Shown here piece by piece: positions 44,669-59,319 of a stretch of 64,000 bases of DNA. Below the pieces are notes generated by a model that worked only from the letters and a program-made list of their open reading frames with translations, made no database searches and was not told the origin of the DNA. Origin of the DNA: Mycolicibacterium phlei (lineage in GTDB: Bacteria > Actinomycetota > Actinomycetes > Mycobacteriales > Mycobacteriaceae); contig NZ_CP014475.1 in the NCBI RefSeq assembly GCF_001583415.1, positions 1,550,001 through 1,614,000 on the forward strand. The letters run 5' to 3'. How positions within the stretch are numbered: position 1 is the first letter of the stretch; every line of letters begins with the position of its first letter. The translations under genes were made by a program, and so were the position numbers.

Positions 44669-45034
44669 ATGGGCAGCTACAACCCCGCGATGCAGAAGGC
44701 TCGGTTCGCCGACATCGAGAGTGACGTGCACGGGCTGATCTCCAAACGCACCGCCGTCCTCGACGGGGTGTCGGTGACGCAGGTGACCTTCGACAAGGGC
44801 GCCAGGTGGTCGAACGATCTCAAGGACTATGCGGGTACCGAGTTGTGCGAGCTACCGCACGTCGCCGTCGTCCTCAGTGGCGCGCTGGCGGTGCGGATGG
44901 CCGATGGCTCCGAGGAGGTGTTCTCGGCGGGCGACGTCATGCTGCTCCCGCCTGGGCATGACGCGTGGACGGTCGGCGACGAGGCGTGCACGTTCGTGGA
45001 GTTCGCGCGCGGCAACGACTACTACGCGCGCTGA
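44669..45034 (+). CDS. Small cupin-domain protein
   Basis: This 121-aa single-domain cupin has LSGALAVRMADGSEEVFSAGDVMLLPPGHDAWTVGDE in the second motif region. The first motif is weak, with H64 in ELPHVAVV; the usual HxH pair is not evident, so metal binding is uncertain. ATG 44669 is the likely start; ATG 44690 is possible. Its TGA directly abuts the nei2 stop on the other strand. Function is unknown. Confidence 0.75.
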   Translation: MGSYNPAMQKARFADIESDVHGLISKRTAVLDGVSVTQVTFDKGARWSNDLKDYAGTELCELPHVAVVLSGALAVRMADGSEEVFSAGDVMLLPPGHDAWTVGDEACTFVEFARGNDYYAR

Positions 45035-45793
45035 CTAGCGCTGGCAGTTCGGGCACCAGTAGGAGACCCGATCGCCGGAGTCGTCCCACCGGATCGGGGT
45101 GCCGCAGCGCCGGCACGGTTTACCCCTGCGGCCGTACACCCACAGGTCCCGGCCGCCGCGGGTGTCTCCGGTGGTGGTGCGGTTGACCCGGGAACGGTTG
45201 AGCCACAGCATGTCTCGCGCCCGCTGCACCATCCGCAGCGGATCCTTGACGGCGCCCACCGGGGTGGTCGGCAGATACCCGGTGACGAAACACAACTCGT
45301 TGGCGTAGACGTTGCCGACGCCGGCCATCACCCGCTGGTCGAGCAACGCCTCGGCCAGCGGCCGGTCCGGCTCGGCGACGAGGTTGTCGCGCGCGACGCG
45401 CGGCTCCCAGTCGTCGCCGAGCAGATCCGGCCCTAGATGCGCGACGGCCTCCATGTCCTGGTCGCGCCGCAGGATCTCCAGCACGCCCAGATCCACGCCG
45501 GCGGCGCGGGAATCGGCCGTCGCCAACAGGATCCGGATCTTGAACTCCGGCACCCGGCGGATCTGCCCGTCGATCAGCCACGCGCCCTCCATCTTCAGGT
45601 GCGAGTGGATGCTGGCGTCGCCGACGCGGATGAACAGGTGCTTACCGCGGCTGAGCACCTCGTCGACCACGCACCCGGTCAGGTCCACGGTCGCGAACTT
45701 CGGCACCCGCACATCGCAGCGGGTCAGCGCCTTGCCCACCAGTGCCTCTCGCAGCTTGGTGGCGGCGCGGTAGACGGTGTCGCCTTCGGGCAT
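45035..45793 (-). CDS. nei2: Fpg/Nei-family DNA glycosylase Nei2
   Basis: This 252-aa base-excision repair enzyme removes oxidised bases and cleaves the abasic site. After Met removal the catalytic Pro is P2 with E3; K51 is the expected beta-hairpin lysine; the helix-two-turn-helix has GVGNVYANE; the zinc finger uses C227, C230, C247 and C250. The gene is 6 bp downstream of lhr and is probably translated from the same message. This matches the Rv3296-Rv3297 arrangement I remember. Confidence 0.93.
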   Translation of the reverse strand: MPEGDTVYRAATKLREALVGKALTRCDVRVPKFATVDLTGCVVDEVLSRGKHLFIRVGDASIHSHLKMEGAWLIDGQIRRVPEFKIRILLATADSRAAGVDLGVLEILRRDQDMEAVAHLGPDLLGDDWEPRVARDNLVAEPDRPLAEALLDQRVMAGVGNVYANELCFVTGYLPTTPVGAVKDPLRMVQRARDMLWLNRSRVNRTTTGDTRGGRDLWVYGRRGKPCRRCGTPIRWDDSGDRVSYWCPNCQR

Positions 45794-45799
45794 AGGGCT

Positions 45800-50353
<4,554 letters not shown>

Positions 50354-50411
50354 TGCCTCCATGGTGTACCCCGTCACCGACAGGACCCGACAAGCCGACC
50401 GAAGCCGCAGG

Positions 50412-51062
50412 TCAGCGGTGCTCGGGTGACACCGCGTCGCGCAGCACCTGCGGAATGCCGGGCACCCGGTGGATCGCGTCGAGCAGCGCGTGGGCGCAGG
50501 CGGCGGCGACCTGATCGGCGTCGATCGACGGATCGAGGAGGCGTTGTCTGCACATCTCCAGCGTGAACGCCAGCCAGCCGTAGACGGTGACGCGCAGGTC
50601 CCGTTCGACCTTGTCGTCGAGCTGGTCGCCGACCGCGGCGCGGATACGGCCGAGGATCCGCTGCGCCTGGCGCTCGGTGTCGACGTCCTCGGTCTCGCGC
50701 AGCACCGGATCCGAACGCCCGACCCCGACGTAGGCCGCCCACGCGCCGTGCGGATGGTCCTCGTCGTAGCGCAGATACGCCAGCACCCCGCACCGCAGCT
50801 GGTCGAACAGGCTCAGGCTCGGGTCGGGCGGGGTGTTGGTGACCTCGAACAACCGCTCGCTCTCCGCGCGGATCACCTCGGCGAAGAACGTGCGCTTGTC
50901 CGGGAAGTAGTGGTACATCAGCGCGCGCGAGACCCCGGCGCGTTCGGCGATCTCGTCGATGCGGACCTCGTCGTAGGGACGCTGACCGAACACCTCCGCG
51001 CCCAGCGCGAGCAGTTCCCGGCGGCGCTCCTCAGGGGAGAGCCGGCGGCGCGGTTCGGCCAT
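50412..51062 (-). CDS. TetR-family transcriptional regulator upstream of lhr-nei2
   Basis: This 216-aa regulator has the N-terminal HTH helix RIDEIAERAGVSRALMYHYFPDKRTFF and a typical ligand domain. ATG 51062 (MAEPRRRL) is preferred over 51083. It lies 59 bp upstream of lhr on the same strand, as Rv3295 does in M. tuberculosis as I recall, so it may share its promoter. The ligand is not known. Confidence 0.88.
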   Translation of the reverse strand: MAEPRRRLSPEERRRELLALGAEVFGQRPYDEVRIDEIAERAGVSRALMYHYFPDKRTFFAEVIRAESERLFEVTNTPPDPSLSLFDQLRCGVLAYLRYDEDHPHGAWAAYVGVGRSDPVLRETEDVDTERQAQRILGRIRAAVGDQLDDKVERDLRVTVYGWLAFTLEMCRQRLLDPSIDADQVAAACAHALLDAIHRVPGIPQVLRDAVSPEHR

Positions 51063-51102
51063 GACCCCAATCGTAGTGAACACCCGTCACACCCGCCCCG
51101 CG

Positions 51103-52317
51103 TCAGGTGCCCTTGACGTTGAGCACCTGCCGCAGGCTGGTCACCACCTCGACGAGATCGCGCGAATCGGCCATCACGGTGTCGATCGGCTTGTAGGCGT
51201 CCGGGATCTCGTCGACCCACGCCTCGCCGTGCCGGTACTCGATCCCCGCCATGCGGGACTTGAGGTCCGCGGCGGTGAACCGCCGTCGCGCCTCGCTGCG
51301 CGAGTACCGCCGGCCCGCACCGTGCGGGGCGCTGCACAGGCTGTCCGGGTTGCCCTTGCCGCGCACGATGTAGGACCGCGTGCCCATCGACCCCGGGATC
51401 ACCCCCAGCCGGCCCGCGTGCGCGGCCACCGCACCCTTACGGGTCACCCACACGTCGGTGCCGCCGTGCCGTTCGGTGGCGGTGTAGTTGTGATGGGTGT
51501 TGATCCGTTCGGTCTCGACGCCGTCCGGGTCGGCGCGCATCCAGCGGGCCAGCGCCTGCCGGAACCGGTCCATCATCTCCTCGCGGTTGGCCAGCGCGAA
51601 CTGCTGCGTCCACCCGAGATCGGCGATGTAGCGGTCGAATTCGGCGGTGCCCTCGGTCAGATAGGCCAGGTCGCGGTTGGGCAGCTCGACCCCATCGCGC
51701 CGGCACAGCCGCTTGGCCACCTCGATGTGGTGGGTGGCGATCTTGTTGCCGACGCCGCGGGACCCGGAGTGCAGGAACATCCACACCTGCCCGTCGTCGT
51801 CGACGCACAGCTCGATGAAGTGGTTCCCGCCGCCCAGGCTGCCCAGCTGCTCCTTCCACTTCGGCGAGTGCGACAGGTCCACCCCGTGCTCGGCGGCCAG
51901 CGTCTCCAGCCGTCGCACCCGGTCCGCGGTGAACGGATAACGCCGCAGCGACCGGTTGTAGTTGCCCGGGCTGAGCGGGATCGCCGACTCCAGCGACGCG
52001 CGCAGCAGCGAAAGGTCCCTACCCGCAATGTCGTTGGCGGTGAACACGGTGCGGGCGGCGATCATCCCGCAGCCGATGTCCACGCCGACGGCCGCGGGGA
52101 TCACCGCGCCGACGGTGGGGATCACGGTGCCGACGGCGGCGCCCTTGCCGACGTGCGCGTCGGGCATCAGGGCGACATGCGGGCACACGAACGGCAGCGC
52201 CGCCGTCTGCCTGGCCTGCTCGACGGTCTGCTCGTCGATCTCGGTGGCGAAGTTGACGATCTTGGCGCTGGCGGCCTCGAACCTCACTGGGGTACCCACG
52301 GCGTCGAGGGTAGCCAC
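51103..52317 (-). CDS. rtcB: RtcB-family RNA ligase
   Basis: This 404-aa enzyme joins 2',3'-cyclic phosphate or 3'-phosphate ends to 5'-OH RNA ends using GTP and manganese. Conserved features are D80 and C83 in GVDIGCGM, H166 in GGNHF, H183 in HSGSRG, the HHN at 275-277, and the guanylated histidine H332 in SAPHGAGR. It starts at GTG 52317. It is shorter than archaeal RtcB but usual for bacteria. No archease gene is adjacent. It is divergent from the stress-type SDR. Confidence 0.9.
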   Translation of the reverse strand: MATLDAVGTPVRFEAASAKIVNFATEIDEQTVEQARQTAALPFVCPHVALMPDAHVGKGAAVGTVIPTVGAVIPAAVGVDIGCGMIAARTVFTANDIAGRDLSLLRASLESAIPLSPGNYNRSLRRYPFTADRVRRLETLAAEHGVDLSHSPKWKEQLGSLGGGNHFIELCVDDDGQVWMFLHSGSRGVGNKIATHHIEVAKRLCRRDGVELPNRDLAYLTEGTAEFDRYIADLGWTQQFALANREEMMDRFRQALARWMRADPDGVETERINTHHNYTATERHGGTDVWVTRKGAVAAHAGRLGVIPGSMGTRSYIVRGKGNPDSLCSAPHGAGRRYSRSEARRRFTAADLKSRMAGIEYRHGEAWVDEIPDAYKPIDTVMADSRDLVEVVTSLRQVLNVKGT

Positions 52318-52348
52318 GAGATCGCACGTCAGCTAATGAATCTCGCGG

Positions 52349-52377
52349 GGTTGTGTAGGCGAGGCGCCCCTGGGTAC
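52349..52377 (+). promoter_or_regulatory. SigF-like promoter candidate for the SDR gene
   Basis: GGTTG at 52349-52353 and GGGTAC at 52372-52377 are separated by 18 bp. They resemble the mycobacterial SigF pattern GGWWT-N16-17-GGGTAY, one base off in each aspect. The predicted start of transcription would be about 20 bp before ATG 52406. The encoded SDR resembles the B. subtilis general stress protein 39 group, which suits a stress sigma factor. Confidence 0.4.
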
Positions 52378-52405
52378 CCGGGGATCCGGACGCGACGAAA
52401 GGCCG

Positions 52406-53248
52406 ATGATGAGCTTCCCCGAACAGCAACAGACCCCGCCCGGCGTGCAGAGCGCGATGGATCCCGTGCCCGACTGCGGGGAGACCAGCTACCGCGGCTC
52501 CGGCCGGCTCACCGGCAAGCGCGCGGTGATCACCGGCGGCGACAGCGGGATCGGGCGGGCCGCGGCGATCGCGTACGCGCGCGAGGGGGCCGACGTGCTG
52601 GTCGCCTACCTCAACGAGCACGAGGACGCCGAGGAGGTGCAGCGCTACGTGCACGAGGCCGGACGCAGGTGCGTGCTGGTGCCCGGTGACCTCGCCGACC
52701 CGGCGCACTGCCGCGCGGTGATCGACCGGGCCGTCGCGGAGTTCGGCGGCATCGACATCCTGGTGAACAACGCCGCCTACCAGATGACGCACGACAGCCT
52801 CGACGAGATCACCGACGAGGAGTGGGACTACACGTTCCGGCTCAACATCGGGGCGTACTTCTATCTGGTGAAGGCGGCGCTGCCGCACATGGGCCCCGGC
52901 GCCTCGATCATCGGCAGCTCGTCGGTCAACTCCGACATGCCCAATCCGAAGTTGGCGCCGTACGCCGCGACCAAGGCGGCGATCGCGAACTTCTCGGCCA
53001 GCCTCGCCGAGCTGTTGGGGGAGAAGGGGATCCGCGCCAACAGCGTCGCGCCGGGGCCGATCTGGACACCGCTGATCCCGGCGACGATGCCGCCGGAGAA
53101 GGTCAAGCGGTTCGGTGAGAACACCCCGCTGGGCCGTGCCGGGCAGCCGGCCGAACTGGCACCGGTGTATGTGATGCTGGCCTCCGATGAGGCCAGCTAC
53201 GTCACCGGGGCGCGGGTCGCGGTGACCGGCGGACGGCCGATCCTCTAA
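52406..53248 (+). CDS. Stress-type short-chain dehydrogenase (YghA/GSP39-like)
   Basis: This is a 280-aa SDR with a long N-terminal extension, YRGSGRLTGKRAVITGGDSGIGRA, NNAAYQ, SSSVNS and YAATKAAI at the active site. The extension PEQQQTPPG...MDPVPDCGE and the overall pattern match the YghA/YdaD group of general stress dehydrogenases. ATG 52406 and 52409 are equivalent; AAAGG lies upstream. The physiological substrate is not known. It overlaps the epimerase gene end by 4 bp. Confidence 0.88.
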   Translation: MMSFPEQQQTPPGVQSAMDPVPDCGETSYRGSGRLTGKRAVITGGDSGIGRAAAIAYAREGADVLVAYLNEHEDAEEVQRYVHEAGRRCVLVPGDLADPAHCRAVIDRAVAEFGGIDILVNNAAYQMTHDSLDEITDEEWDYTFRLNIGAYFYLVKAALPHMGPGASIIGSSSVNSDMPNPKLAPYAATKAAIANFSASLAELLGEKGIRANSVAPGPIWTPLIPATMPPEKVKRFGENTPLGRAGQPAELAPVYVMLASDEASYVTGARVAVTGGRPIL

Positions 53249-54156
53249 CCGGACTCGTCGTAGCGGACCGCCCAGGACGCGCAGAACACCTCACCGGGCT
53301 CCAGCCAGCGCAGGCCGGTGCCGGAGTTGAGGGCGTCGGCCGGGGCGGTCATCGGCTCCAGTGCGATCGCGGTGACGGGCCCGGCGGGCGTCGGGAACTC
53401 CCGGGTGATGAACACGTGCAGGTACCCGAAGTCGTGGTCCGCGCGCAGGGACACCGTGCGTCCGTCCGGGGCCCGCAGCGTGTGGGTGCTCCAGCGCGGC
53501 ACCGCCCAGCAGTCGTCGAGGTCGAGGTCGCCGACCCGGCGGCCACGGCGCAGATCCCAGCCGGTGCCCGCGACGTCGGTCATGCCCACCGGGATCAGCC
53601 GGGCGTCGACGTCGATGTGGTGGCCGCCGTTCACCGTCACGGTCAGGTCGTCGGTGGGTACGTCGCCGATCGCCAGGAACGGATGTGCGCCGAACGCGAC
53701 CGGCGCGCAGCCGGATCCGGTGTTGCGCGCGGCGTGGGTGACGACGACACCGTCGGGGAGCAGTTGGTAGGTGACGGTGGTGTCGAGCGCGAACGGGTAA
53801 CCGGCGCACGGCAGGATCGGCGCGGCCAGGGTGACCGAGGACGACGTCCGTCGCACCACGCGGTACTCGGTGCCGCACAGCAGGCCGTGCAGTGCGGTGT
53901 GGTGCTCGGGATCGGTGATGTCGAGTTGCAGGACGCGGCCGCGGTGCCGCCACCGCCCGTCGCGGACCCGATTCGGCCAGGGGGACAACACTTTTCCGCA
54001 GAAGAACGGGGCGGTGGCGTGGCGCTCGAAGCCGGGGGTGAGGGCGGTGCCGTTGACCGACAGCCGGCGCAGTGCGGCGCCCACGCTTGAGATGGTGGCC
54101 CGCGCCGAGCCCAGTTCGAGCCGGTAGTCCGTCCCGGTCGCGCAGTGTGTGGTCAC
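53245..54156 (-). CDS. galM: Aldose 1-epimerase (galactose mutarotase)
   Basis: This 303-aa protein has the beta-sandwich pattern of the mutarotase family. The likely catalytic His is in FGAHPFL and the likely Glu is in [15 protein letters not shown]; an N-terminal [12 protein letters not shown] binding segment is also typical. It interconverts alpha and beta galactose so that galactokinase can use it. GTG 54156 overlaps the galK stop as GTGA. It is the last gene of the galactose operon. Confidence 0.88.
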   Translation of the reverse strand: MTTHCATGTDYRLELGSARATISSVGAALRRLSVNGTALTPGFERHATAPFFCGKVLSPWPNRVRDGRWRHRGRVLQLDITDPEHHTALHGLLCGTEYRVVRRTSSSVTLAAPILPCAGYPFALDTTVTYQLLPDGVVVTHAARNTGSGCAPVAFGAHPFLAIGDVPTDDLTVTVNGGHHIDVDARLIPVGMTDVAGTGWDLRRGRRVGDLDLDDCWAVPRWSTHTLRAPDGRTVSLRADHDFGYLHVFITREFPTPAGPVTAIALEPMTAPADALNSGTGLRWLEPGEVFCASWAVRYDESG

Positions 54157-55253
54157 GGCGTGGCCCGGTCGCCGGGGCCGTCGCCGGCCGTGATGTGGGT
54201 GATGGTCGGCTCCCGGTAGCCGGCCTCGCCGACGCGTCGCCGGACCTCGGCCTCGACCGCGGCCCGCCGGGGCGCGGGGACCAGCGCGATGACGCAGCCG
54301 CCGAAGCCGCCGCCGGTCATCCGCGCGCCCAGCGCGCCGGCATCGGTGGCCGCCTCGGCGATCAGGTCGATGTGCCCGGTGGTGATCTCGAAGTCGTCGC
54401 GCATGGAGGTGTGCGATGCGGTGAACAACCGTCCCGCCGCGGCGAAGTCGTTGGCCTGCAGGGCCTCGACGGTGTCGAGGACGCGCCGGTTCTCGGTCAG
54501 CACGTGCCGGGCCCGGCGCGCCGCACCGGGGTCGGCGACCTCCGCCAGCGCCGCCTCCCCGCGGTGCTGCACGTCGCGCAGCGAGGCCGCTCCGAGCGCG
54601 GTGGCGGCCCGCTCGCACGACGCCCGCCGCTCGGCGTACTCGCCGCCGGCGTGGCGGTGGGTGGCGTGGGAGTTGATCAGCAGCAGCGTCACCCCGTGGG
54701 CGTCGGGGTCGAAGGTGACCGGGCGCAGGGTGAGGTGGCAGAAGTCGATCAGCTGCGCCCGCCGCGGCTGGGCGAACAGGATGGCCAGCTGGTCCATCAG
54801 ACCCGTTGGGGCGCCGACGTATTCGTTTTCCGCGCGGTGGGCGATGCGGGCCTGCTCCATCGGGTCGAGGCGCAGACCGCCGGCTCGCAGCAGCGCACCG
54901 AGCACGGCGCACTCCAGCGCCGCCGAGGACGCCAGCCCGGCGCCCATCTCGACTCCGCCGGAGATCGTCAGCGTGCCGCCGGGCACCTGATGTCCGGCCC
55001 GGCGCAGCGCCCAGATGACGCCGGCCACGTACGCCGCCCAGCCGGTGACCGCACCCGGCGTCGTGTCCAGCGGAAACCGTTCCGGGGCCTGCGCACGGTC
55101 GCTGTGCACCGTCATCTCGGCGCTGTCCGAGGGGGCGAACGTCACGACGGTGCGCGCGGGCAGGGCGATCGGCAACGCGAAACCCTGGTTGTAGTCGGTG
55201 TGTTCGCCGATGAGGTTCACCCGGCCCGGTGCCGAGTGCCGCACGACGGTCAT
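54153..55253 (-). CDS. galK: Galactokinase
   Basis: This 366-aa GHMP kinase has the sugar-binding signature [15 protein letters not shown], the ATP loop [13 protein letters not shown] and the C-terminal [14 protein letters not shown]. It phosphorylates galactose to galactose-1-phosphate. ATG 55253 overlaps the galT stop as ATGA, and its stop overlaps the epimerase gene. The open frame further upstream only reads galT out of phase. Confidence 0.95.
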   Translation of the reverse strand: MTVVRHSAPGRVNLIGEHTDYNQGFALPIALPARTVVTFAPSDSAEMTVHSDRAQAPERFPLDTTPGAVTGWAAYVAGVIWALRRAGHQVPGGTLTISGGVEMGAGLASSAALECAVLGALLRAGGLRLDPMEQARIAHRAENEYVGAPTGLMDQLAILFAQPRRAQLIDFCHLTLRPVTFDPDAHGVTLLLINSHATHRHAGGEYAERRASCERAATALGAASLRDVQHRGEAALAEVADPGAARRARHVLTENRRVLDTVEALQANDFAAAGRLFTASHTSMRDDFEITTGHIDLIAEAATDAGALGARMTGGGFGGCVIALVPAPRRAAVEAEVRRRVGEAGYREPTITHITAGDGPGDRATP

Positions 55254-56359
55254 GTCGCCAACCCCCGCAGCGTCGCCGCCAGGGCTTCGGGGGTGACATC
55301 GTTGATGAAGGCGCCCATCACCGATTCCGAACTGGCCAGGTACTTCAGCTTGGTGGCGCTGCGCCGGGTGGAGATCACCTGCGCGTGGAACCGGCCCTCG
55401 CGCTGGGCGTCGGTGTCGCGGTACTGGTGCAGCGCGGCCATGTAGGGGAGGGGTTCGGGGTAGAGGCGGTCGAGGCGGCGCAGCACCGTGTGGTAGAGGG
55501 CGGTGAAGTCGTCGAGTTCCGCGGCGTCGAGGTCGAGCAGGTTGTGCACCGGCCGGTTCGGGTAGATGTGCACCTCGACCGGCCAGCGCGCCGCGAACGG
55601 CACGAACGCGGTGAACGTCTCGGTGCGCTCGATGACCCGCTTGCCCGCGGCGGTCTCGCGCTCCAGGATGTCGGCGAACAGGTTGGTGCCGTGGGCCGCC
55701 CGGTGCGCGGCCGCCTGGCGCAGCGTCGCCGCGGTGTGCGGGGTCAGATAGGGGTAGCCGTAGATCTGGCCGTGCGGATGGGTCAGCGTCACCCCGATCT
55801 CGTCGCCGCGGTTCTCGAAGCAGAACACCTGCTCGATGCCGGGCCGCGCCGACAGATCCCGGGTGCGGTGCCGCCACGCCTCGACGACCAGGCGGGCATG
55901 CGGCAGCGGCAGGTCGGCGAAGGAACCGGTGTGGGCGCTGGAGAAGCAGACGACCTCGCAGCGTCCGTGGCCCGGCCGCGGCACCAGCGGTGGGCCGCCG
56001 GACTCCGGCAGCGGGGTGTCCCCGGACCCGGACAGGCTGGCGAAGCGGTTCTCGAACACCGCGACGTCGTAATCGGGTGCGGGGATCTCGCTGGTCAGCC
56101 CGGACGGGCCGGGGCACAGCGGGCACTGGTCGGCAGGCGGCTTGTAGGTGCGGTCCTGGCGCAGCGCCGCGATGATGACCCACTCGCCGGTGGTGCGGTC
56201 GAACCGCAGCTCCGACTGCGCGGTGTCGCGCGGGGGCAGCGGGCGGCGGTCCCGCACCGGGGCGCAGCGGCGGCCGGGCAGGTCGAAGAACAGCAGTTCG
56301 CGCCCGTCGGCCAGGACCCAGCGTGTCGGCGTGGTCTGCCTCATCGACCGGGCCGTCAC
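55250..56359 (-). CDS. galT: Galactose-1-phosphate uridylyltransferase
   Basis: This 369-aa histidine triad-type enzyme exchanges UMP between UDP-glucose and galactose-1-phosphate. The catalytic motif is THPHGQIY; zinc ligands include the CPLC pair and nearby His; [10 protein letters not shown] follows in the second half. GTG 56359 overlaps the stop of a 61-65-aa ORF as GTGA. No UDP-galactose epimerase is in the operon; mycobacteria usually have one elsewhere. Confidence 0.94.
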   Translation of the reverse strand: MTARSMRQTTPTRWVLADGRELLFFDLPGRRCAPVRDRRPLPPRDTAQSELRFDRTTGEWVIIAALRQDRTYKPPADQCPLCPGPSGLTSEIPAPDYDVAVFENRFASLSGSGDTPLPESGGPPLVPRPGHGRCEVVCFSSAHTGSFADLPLPHARLVVEAWRHRTRDLSARPGIEQVFCFENRGDEIGVTLTHPHGQIYGYPYLTPHTAATLRQAAAHRAAHGTNLFADILERETAAGKRVIERTETFTAFVPFAARWPVEVHIYPNRPVHNLLDLDAAELDDFTALYHTVLRRLDRLYPEPLPYMAALHQYRDTDAQREGRFHAQVISTRRSATKLKYLASSESVMGAFINDVTPEALAATLRGLAT

Positions 56360-56541
56360 GGCGTGGGCATCTGCCGCGGCGGGTCCTGCAGGCTCTGCTG
56401 GTACCGCCGTGCCAGCTCCTCGCGGGTCAGTCCCAGCCCGGGCAGCTTCTCATCGGCTGACGGCCAGCCGTACGGCGCGGAGTTGCCCATGAACGTGACG
56501 ATATCGTGCGCGAACCGATCTGCGACGCCACCGTCGGACAT
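56356..56541 (-). CDS. Small conserved-position ORF between gguB and galT
   Basis: This 61-aa ORF (ATG 56541; GTG 56553 adds four codons) runs from 1 bp after the permease stop to a GTGA overlap with galT. Its sequence has no membrane span; it reads as an N-terminal helix with [10 protein letters not shown], then [32 protein letters not shown] do not recognise a family. The tight overlaps on both sides argue that it is translated. It could be a small regulator or chaperone of the transport or Leloir enzymes, but that is a guess. Confidence 0.6.
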   Translation of the reverse strand: MSDGGVADRFAHDIVTFMGNSAPYGWPSADEKLPGLGLTREELARRYQQSLQDPPRQMPTP

Positions 56542-56542
56542 G

Positions 56543-57778
56543 TCAGGATGCACCCTTTCTCTTGTTGTAGATGTCGAAACCGACGGCGGCCAGCAGCACC
56601 ATGCCCTTGATCACCTGCTGGATGTCACTTCCGATGCCCAGCAGGGACATCCCGTTGTTGAGCACGCCGAGCACGAAGCCACCGATGATGGCACCGAGCA
56701 CGGTGCCCACGCCGCCGCTGGCCGACGCGCCGCCGATGAACGCCGCGGCGATGGCCTCCAGCTCCATGCCGATACCGGCCTGCGGGGTGGCCGAATTCAA
56801 CCGCGCCGCGAACAGCAGGCCGGCCAGCGCGGACAGCAGGCCCATGTTGACGAACACCAGGAACGTGGTCCGCTTGGTCTTCACCCCGGACAACCGGGCC
56901 GCCGCCTCGTTACCGCCCACCGCGTACACCTGGCGCCCGAATACCGTGCTGCGCATGACGAATGCGTAGATCACGAACGCCACGGCCAGGATGATGCCGA
57001 CGACCGGCACCCCGCGGTAACTGGCCAGCAGCAGCGTGAAGGCGGCCAGAGCGGCGACCAGCGCCGCGCACTTGAACACGAACCAGCCGCGCGGCGCCAC
57101 CTCGAACCCGTAGCGGGACTGGGCCCGTCGCTGGCGCACCTGCTGCCACACCACCGCGACCATCACCACCAGCCCGAGGATCACCGTCGGCCAGTGGTAG
57201 AGGCTGTTCTCACCCAGCTCGGGCAGGAACCCGCTGCTGACCTGGCTGAAGCTGCGCGGGAACGGGGCGATCGACTGGCCCTCCAGCAGGTACTGGGTGG
57301 CCCCGCGGAACAGCAGCATGCCGGCCAACGTGACGATGAACGACGGGATGCCGACGTAGGCGATCCAGAACCCCTGCCACGCACCGATCACCGCGCCCAT
57401 CAGAAGACACAGCGCGACGGCCACCGGCCAGGGCAGGTCGTTGCGGATCATCAGGACCGCCGACATCGCGCCGACGAAGCCGGCGATGGATCCGACGGAC
57501 AGGTCGATGTGGCCGGAGATGATGACGATGACCATCCCGATCGCCAGGATCAGGATGTAGCCGTTCTGCTGAACGATGTTCGTCACATTCAGCGGTTTGA
57601 GCAGGATCCCGCCGGTCCACAGCTGGAACAGCAGCACGATCACCGCCAGCGCGACCACCATGCCGTACTGTCTGACGTTGCCGTGCAACGCCGCTTTCAG
57701 CCGGGTGACGGGTCCGTCGGGTGGTTCCGGGGTCTGGGATGGGCGCGGGGTCGCGGCCACCGTGGGGCTGGCGGTCAT
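56543..57778 (-). CDS. gguB: Multiple-sugar ABC transporter permease GguB
   Basis: This 411-aa permease has about ten membrane spans and the family motif [13 protein letters not shown], as well as [23 protein letters not shown], which is the EAA-like loop of ribose/xylose permeases. The length over 400 aa and the central soluble insert are typical of GguB/XylH rather than RbsC. ATG 57778 overlaps the gguA stop as ATGA. It should import galactose and related aldoses for the downstream gal enzymes. Confidence 0.92.
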   Translation of the reverse strand: MTASPTVAATPRPSQTPEPPDGPVTRLKAALHGNVRQYGMVVALAVIVLLFQLWTGGILLKPLNVTNIVQQNGYILILAIGMVIVIISGHIDLSVGSIAGFVGAMSAVLMIRNDLPWPVAVALCLLMGAVIGAWQGFWIAYVGIPSFIVTLAGMLLFRGATQYLLEGQSIAPFPRSFSQVSSGFLPELGENSLYHWPTVILGLVVMVAVVWQQVRQRRAQSRYGFEVAPRGWFVFKCAALVAALAAFTLLLASYRGVPVVGIILAVAFVIYAFVMRSTVFGRQVYAVGGNEAAARLSGVKTKRTTFLVFVNMGLLSALAGLLFAARLNSATPQAGIGMELEAIAAAFIGGASASGGVGTVLGAIIGGFVLGVLNNGMSLLGIGSDIQQVIKGMVLLAAVGFDIYNKRKGAS

Positions 57779-59319
57779 GCGGTGTGTCCCTTCATCATGT
57801 AGCGCATCAGCGTCTCCTGTGTCGCCTGCTCGCGGGGCACCTCGCCGGTGAGACGGCCCTCGTTGAGCGTGTAGATGCGGTCGCAGAGCCCGATCAGCTC
57901 GGGCAGCTCCGATGAGATGACGATCACGGCCTTCCCCTGGGCGGCAAGCGAATTGATGATCTGATAGATCTCGTACTTGGCGCCGACGTCGATTCCGCGG
58001 GTGGGTTCGTCGAGGATCAGCACGTCGGGGTCGGCGAAGATCCACTTGCTCAGCACGACCTTCTGCTGGTTGCCGCCGGACAGGTTGCCGGTGGTCGCCC
58101 GCACCGACGGGGCCTTGATGCGCATGTCGCGGCGGTACCGCTCGGCGACCATGGTCTCGTTGTGCTCGTTGATGACCGTCCGGTTGCTGACCTTCGGCAG
58201 CGACGCCAGCGTGATGCTGCGGGCGATGTCGTCCATCAGGTTCAGCCCGTAGTGCTTGCGGTCCTCGGTGACGTAGACGATGCCGTGGTCGACGGCCTCG
58301 GGCACCGTGCGGGTGCGGATCTCGCGGCCGTCCTTGACAACCCGGCCGCTGACGTACTTGCCGTAGCTGCGCCCGAACACGCTCATCGCCAGCTCGGTGC
58401 GGCCGGCGCCCATCAGCCCGGCCAGCCCGACGATCTCGCCGCGCCGGACGTGCAGCGATACGTCGTCGACGACCCGGCGCTGCTGATCCAGCGGATGCAG
58501 CACCGTCCAGTTCTCGATGGCGAGCGCGACATCGCCGATGGGGCGGGGTTCACGGTCGGGGAACCGGTCGGTCATGTCCCGGCCCACCATCCCGCGGATG
58601 ATGTGCTCCTCGGTGAGCCCGTGTCCCACCGGCCGGGTCTCGATGGTGCGGCCGTCGCGCAGGATCGTCACGGTGTCGGCCACCCGCATCACCTCGTTGA
58701 GCTTGTGCGAGATGATGATGCACGTCAGCCCCTGGGATCTGAGCTCGAGAATGAGGTCGAGCAGATGCCTGCTGTCCTCGTCGTTGAGCGCGGCGGTGGG
58801 TTCGTCGAGGATCAGCAGCCGCACCCGCTTGCTCAGCGCCTTGGCGATCTCGACGAGCTGCTGCTTGCCGACCCCGATGTCGGAGATCCGGGTGTTGGGG
58901 TTCTCCCGGAGGCCGACGCGGCCGAGCAGCTCCTGGGCGCGGGTCATGGTCTCGTGCCAGTTGATGACGCCCGCCCGCGCGTGCTCGTTGCCGAGGAAGA
59001 TGTTCTCGGCGATCGACAGCACCGGCACCAGCGCCAGCTCCTGGTGGATGATCGCGATACCGCACCGCTCACTGGACCGGATGTCCTTGAACTCGCATGG
59101 GCTGCCGTCGAAGACGATCTCCCCGTCGTAGCTGCCGTGCGGATAGATTCCGCTGAGCACCTTCATCAGCGTGGACTTGCCCGCGCCGTTCTCACCGCAG
59201 ATCGCGTGGATCTCGCCGCGGCGCACCGCCAGGTTGACGTCGCGCAGGGCGGTCACCTGACCGAAACGTTTGGTGATGCCGCGCATCTCGAGCAGCAGCG
59301 GCGCGTCGGTCACCGTCAC
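57775..59319 (-). CDS. gguA: Multiple-sugar ABC transporter ATPase GguA
   Basis: This 514-aa double ATPase has a full N-terminal domain (GENGAGKST at 42-50, [10 protein letters not shown]) and a degenerate second domain with the signature LSGGNQQKV and [11 protein letters not shown]. The second Walker A is [10 protein letters not shown], as is usual in sugar importers of this class. GTG 59319 overlaps the chvE stop. It energises the ChvE-GguB transporter. Confidence 0.94.
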   Translation of the reverse strand: MTVTDAPLLLEMRGITKRFGQVTALRDVNLAVRRGEIHAICGENGAGKSTLMKVLSGIYPHGSYDGEIVFDGSPCEFKDIRSSERCGIAIIHQELALVPVLSIAENIFLGNEHARAGVINWHETMTRAQELLGRVGLRENPNTRISDIGVGKQQLVEIAKALSKRVRLLILDEPTAALNDEDSRHLLDLILELRSQGLTCIIISHKLNEVMRVADTVTILRDGRTIETRPVGHGLTEEHIIRGMVGRDMTDRFPDREPRPIGDVALAIENWTVLHPLDQQRRVVDDVSLHVRRGEIVGLAGLMGAGRTELAMSVFGRSYGKYVSGRVVKDGREIRTRTVPEAVDHGIVYVTEDRKHYGLNLMDDIARSITLASLPKVSNRTVINEHNETMVAERYRRDMRIKAPSVRATTGNLSGGNQQKVVLSKWIFADPDVLILDEPTRGIDVGAKYEIYQIINSLAAQGKAVIVISSELPELIGLCDRIYTLNEGRLTGEVPREQATQETLMRYMMKGHTA

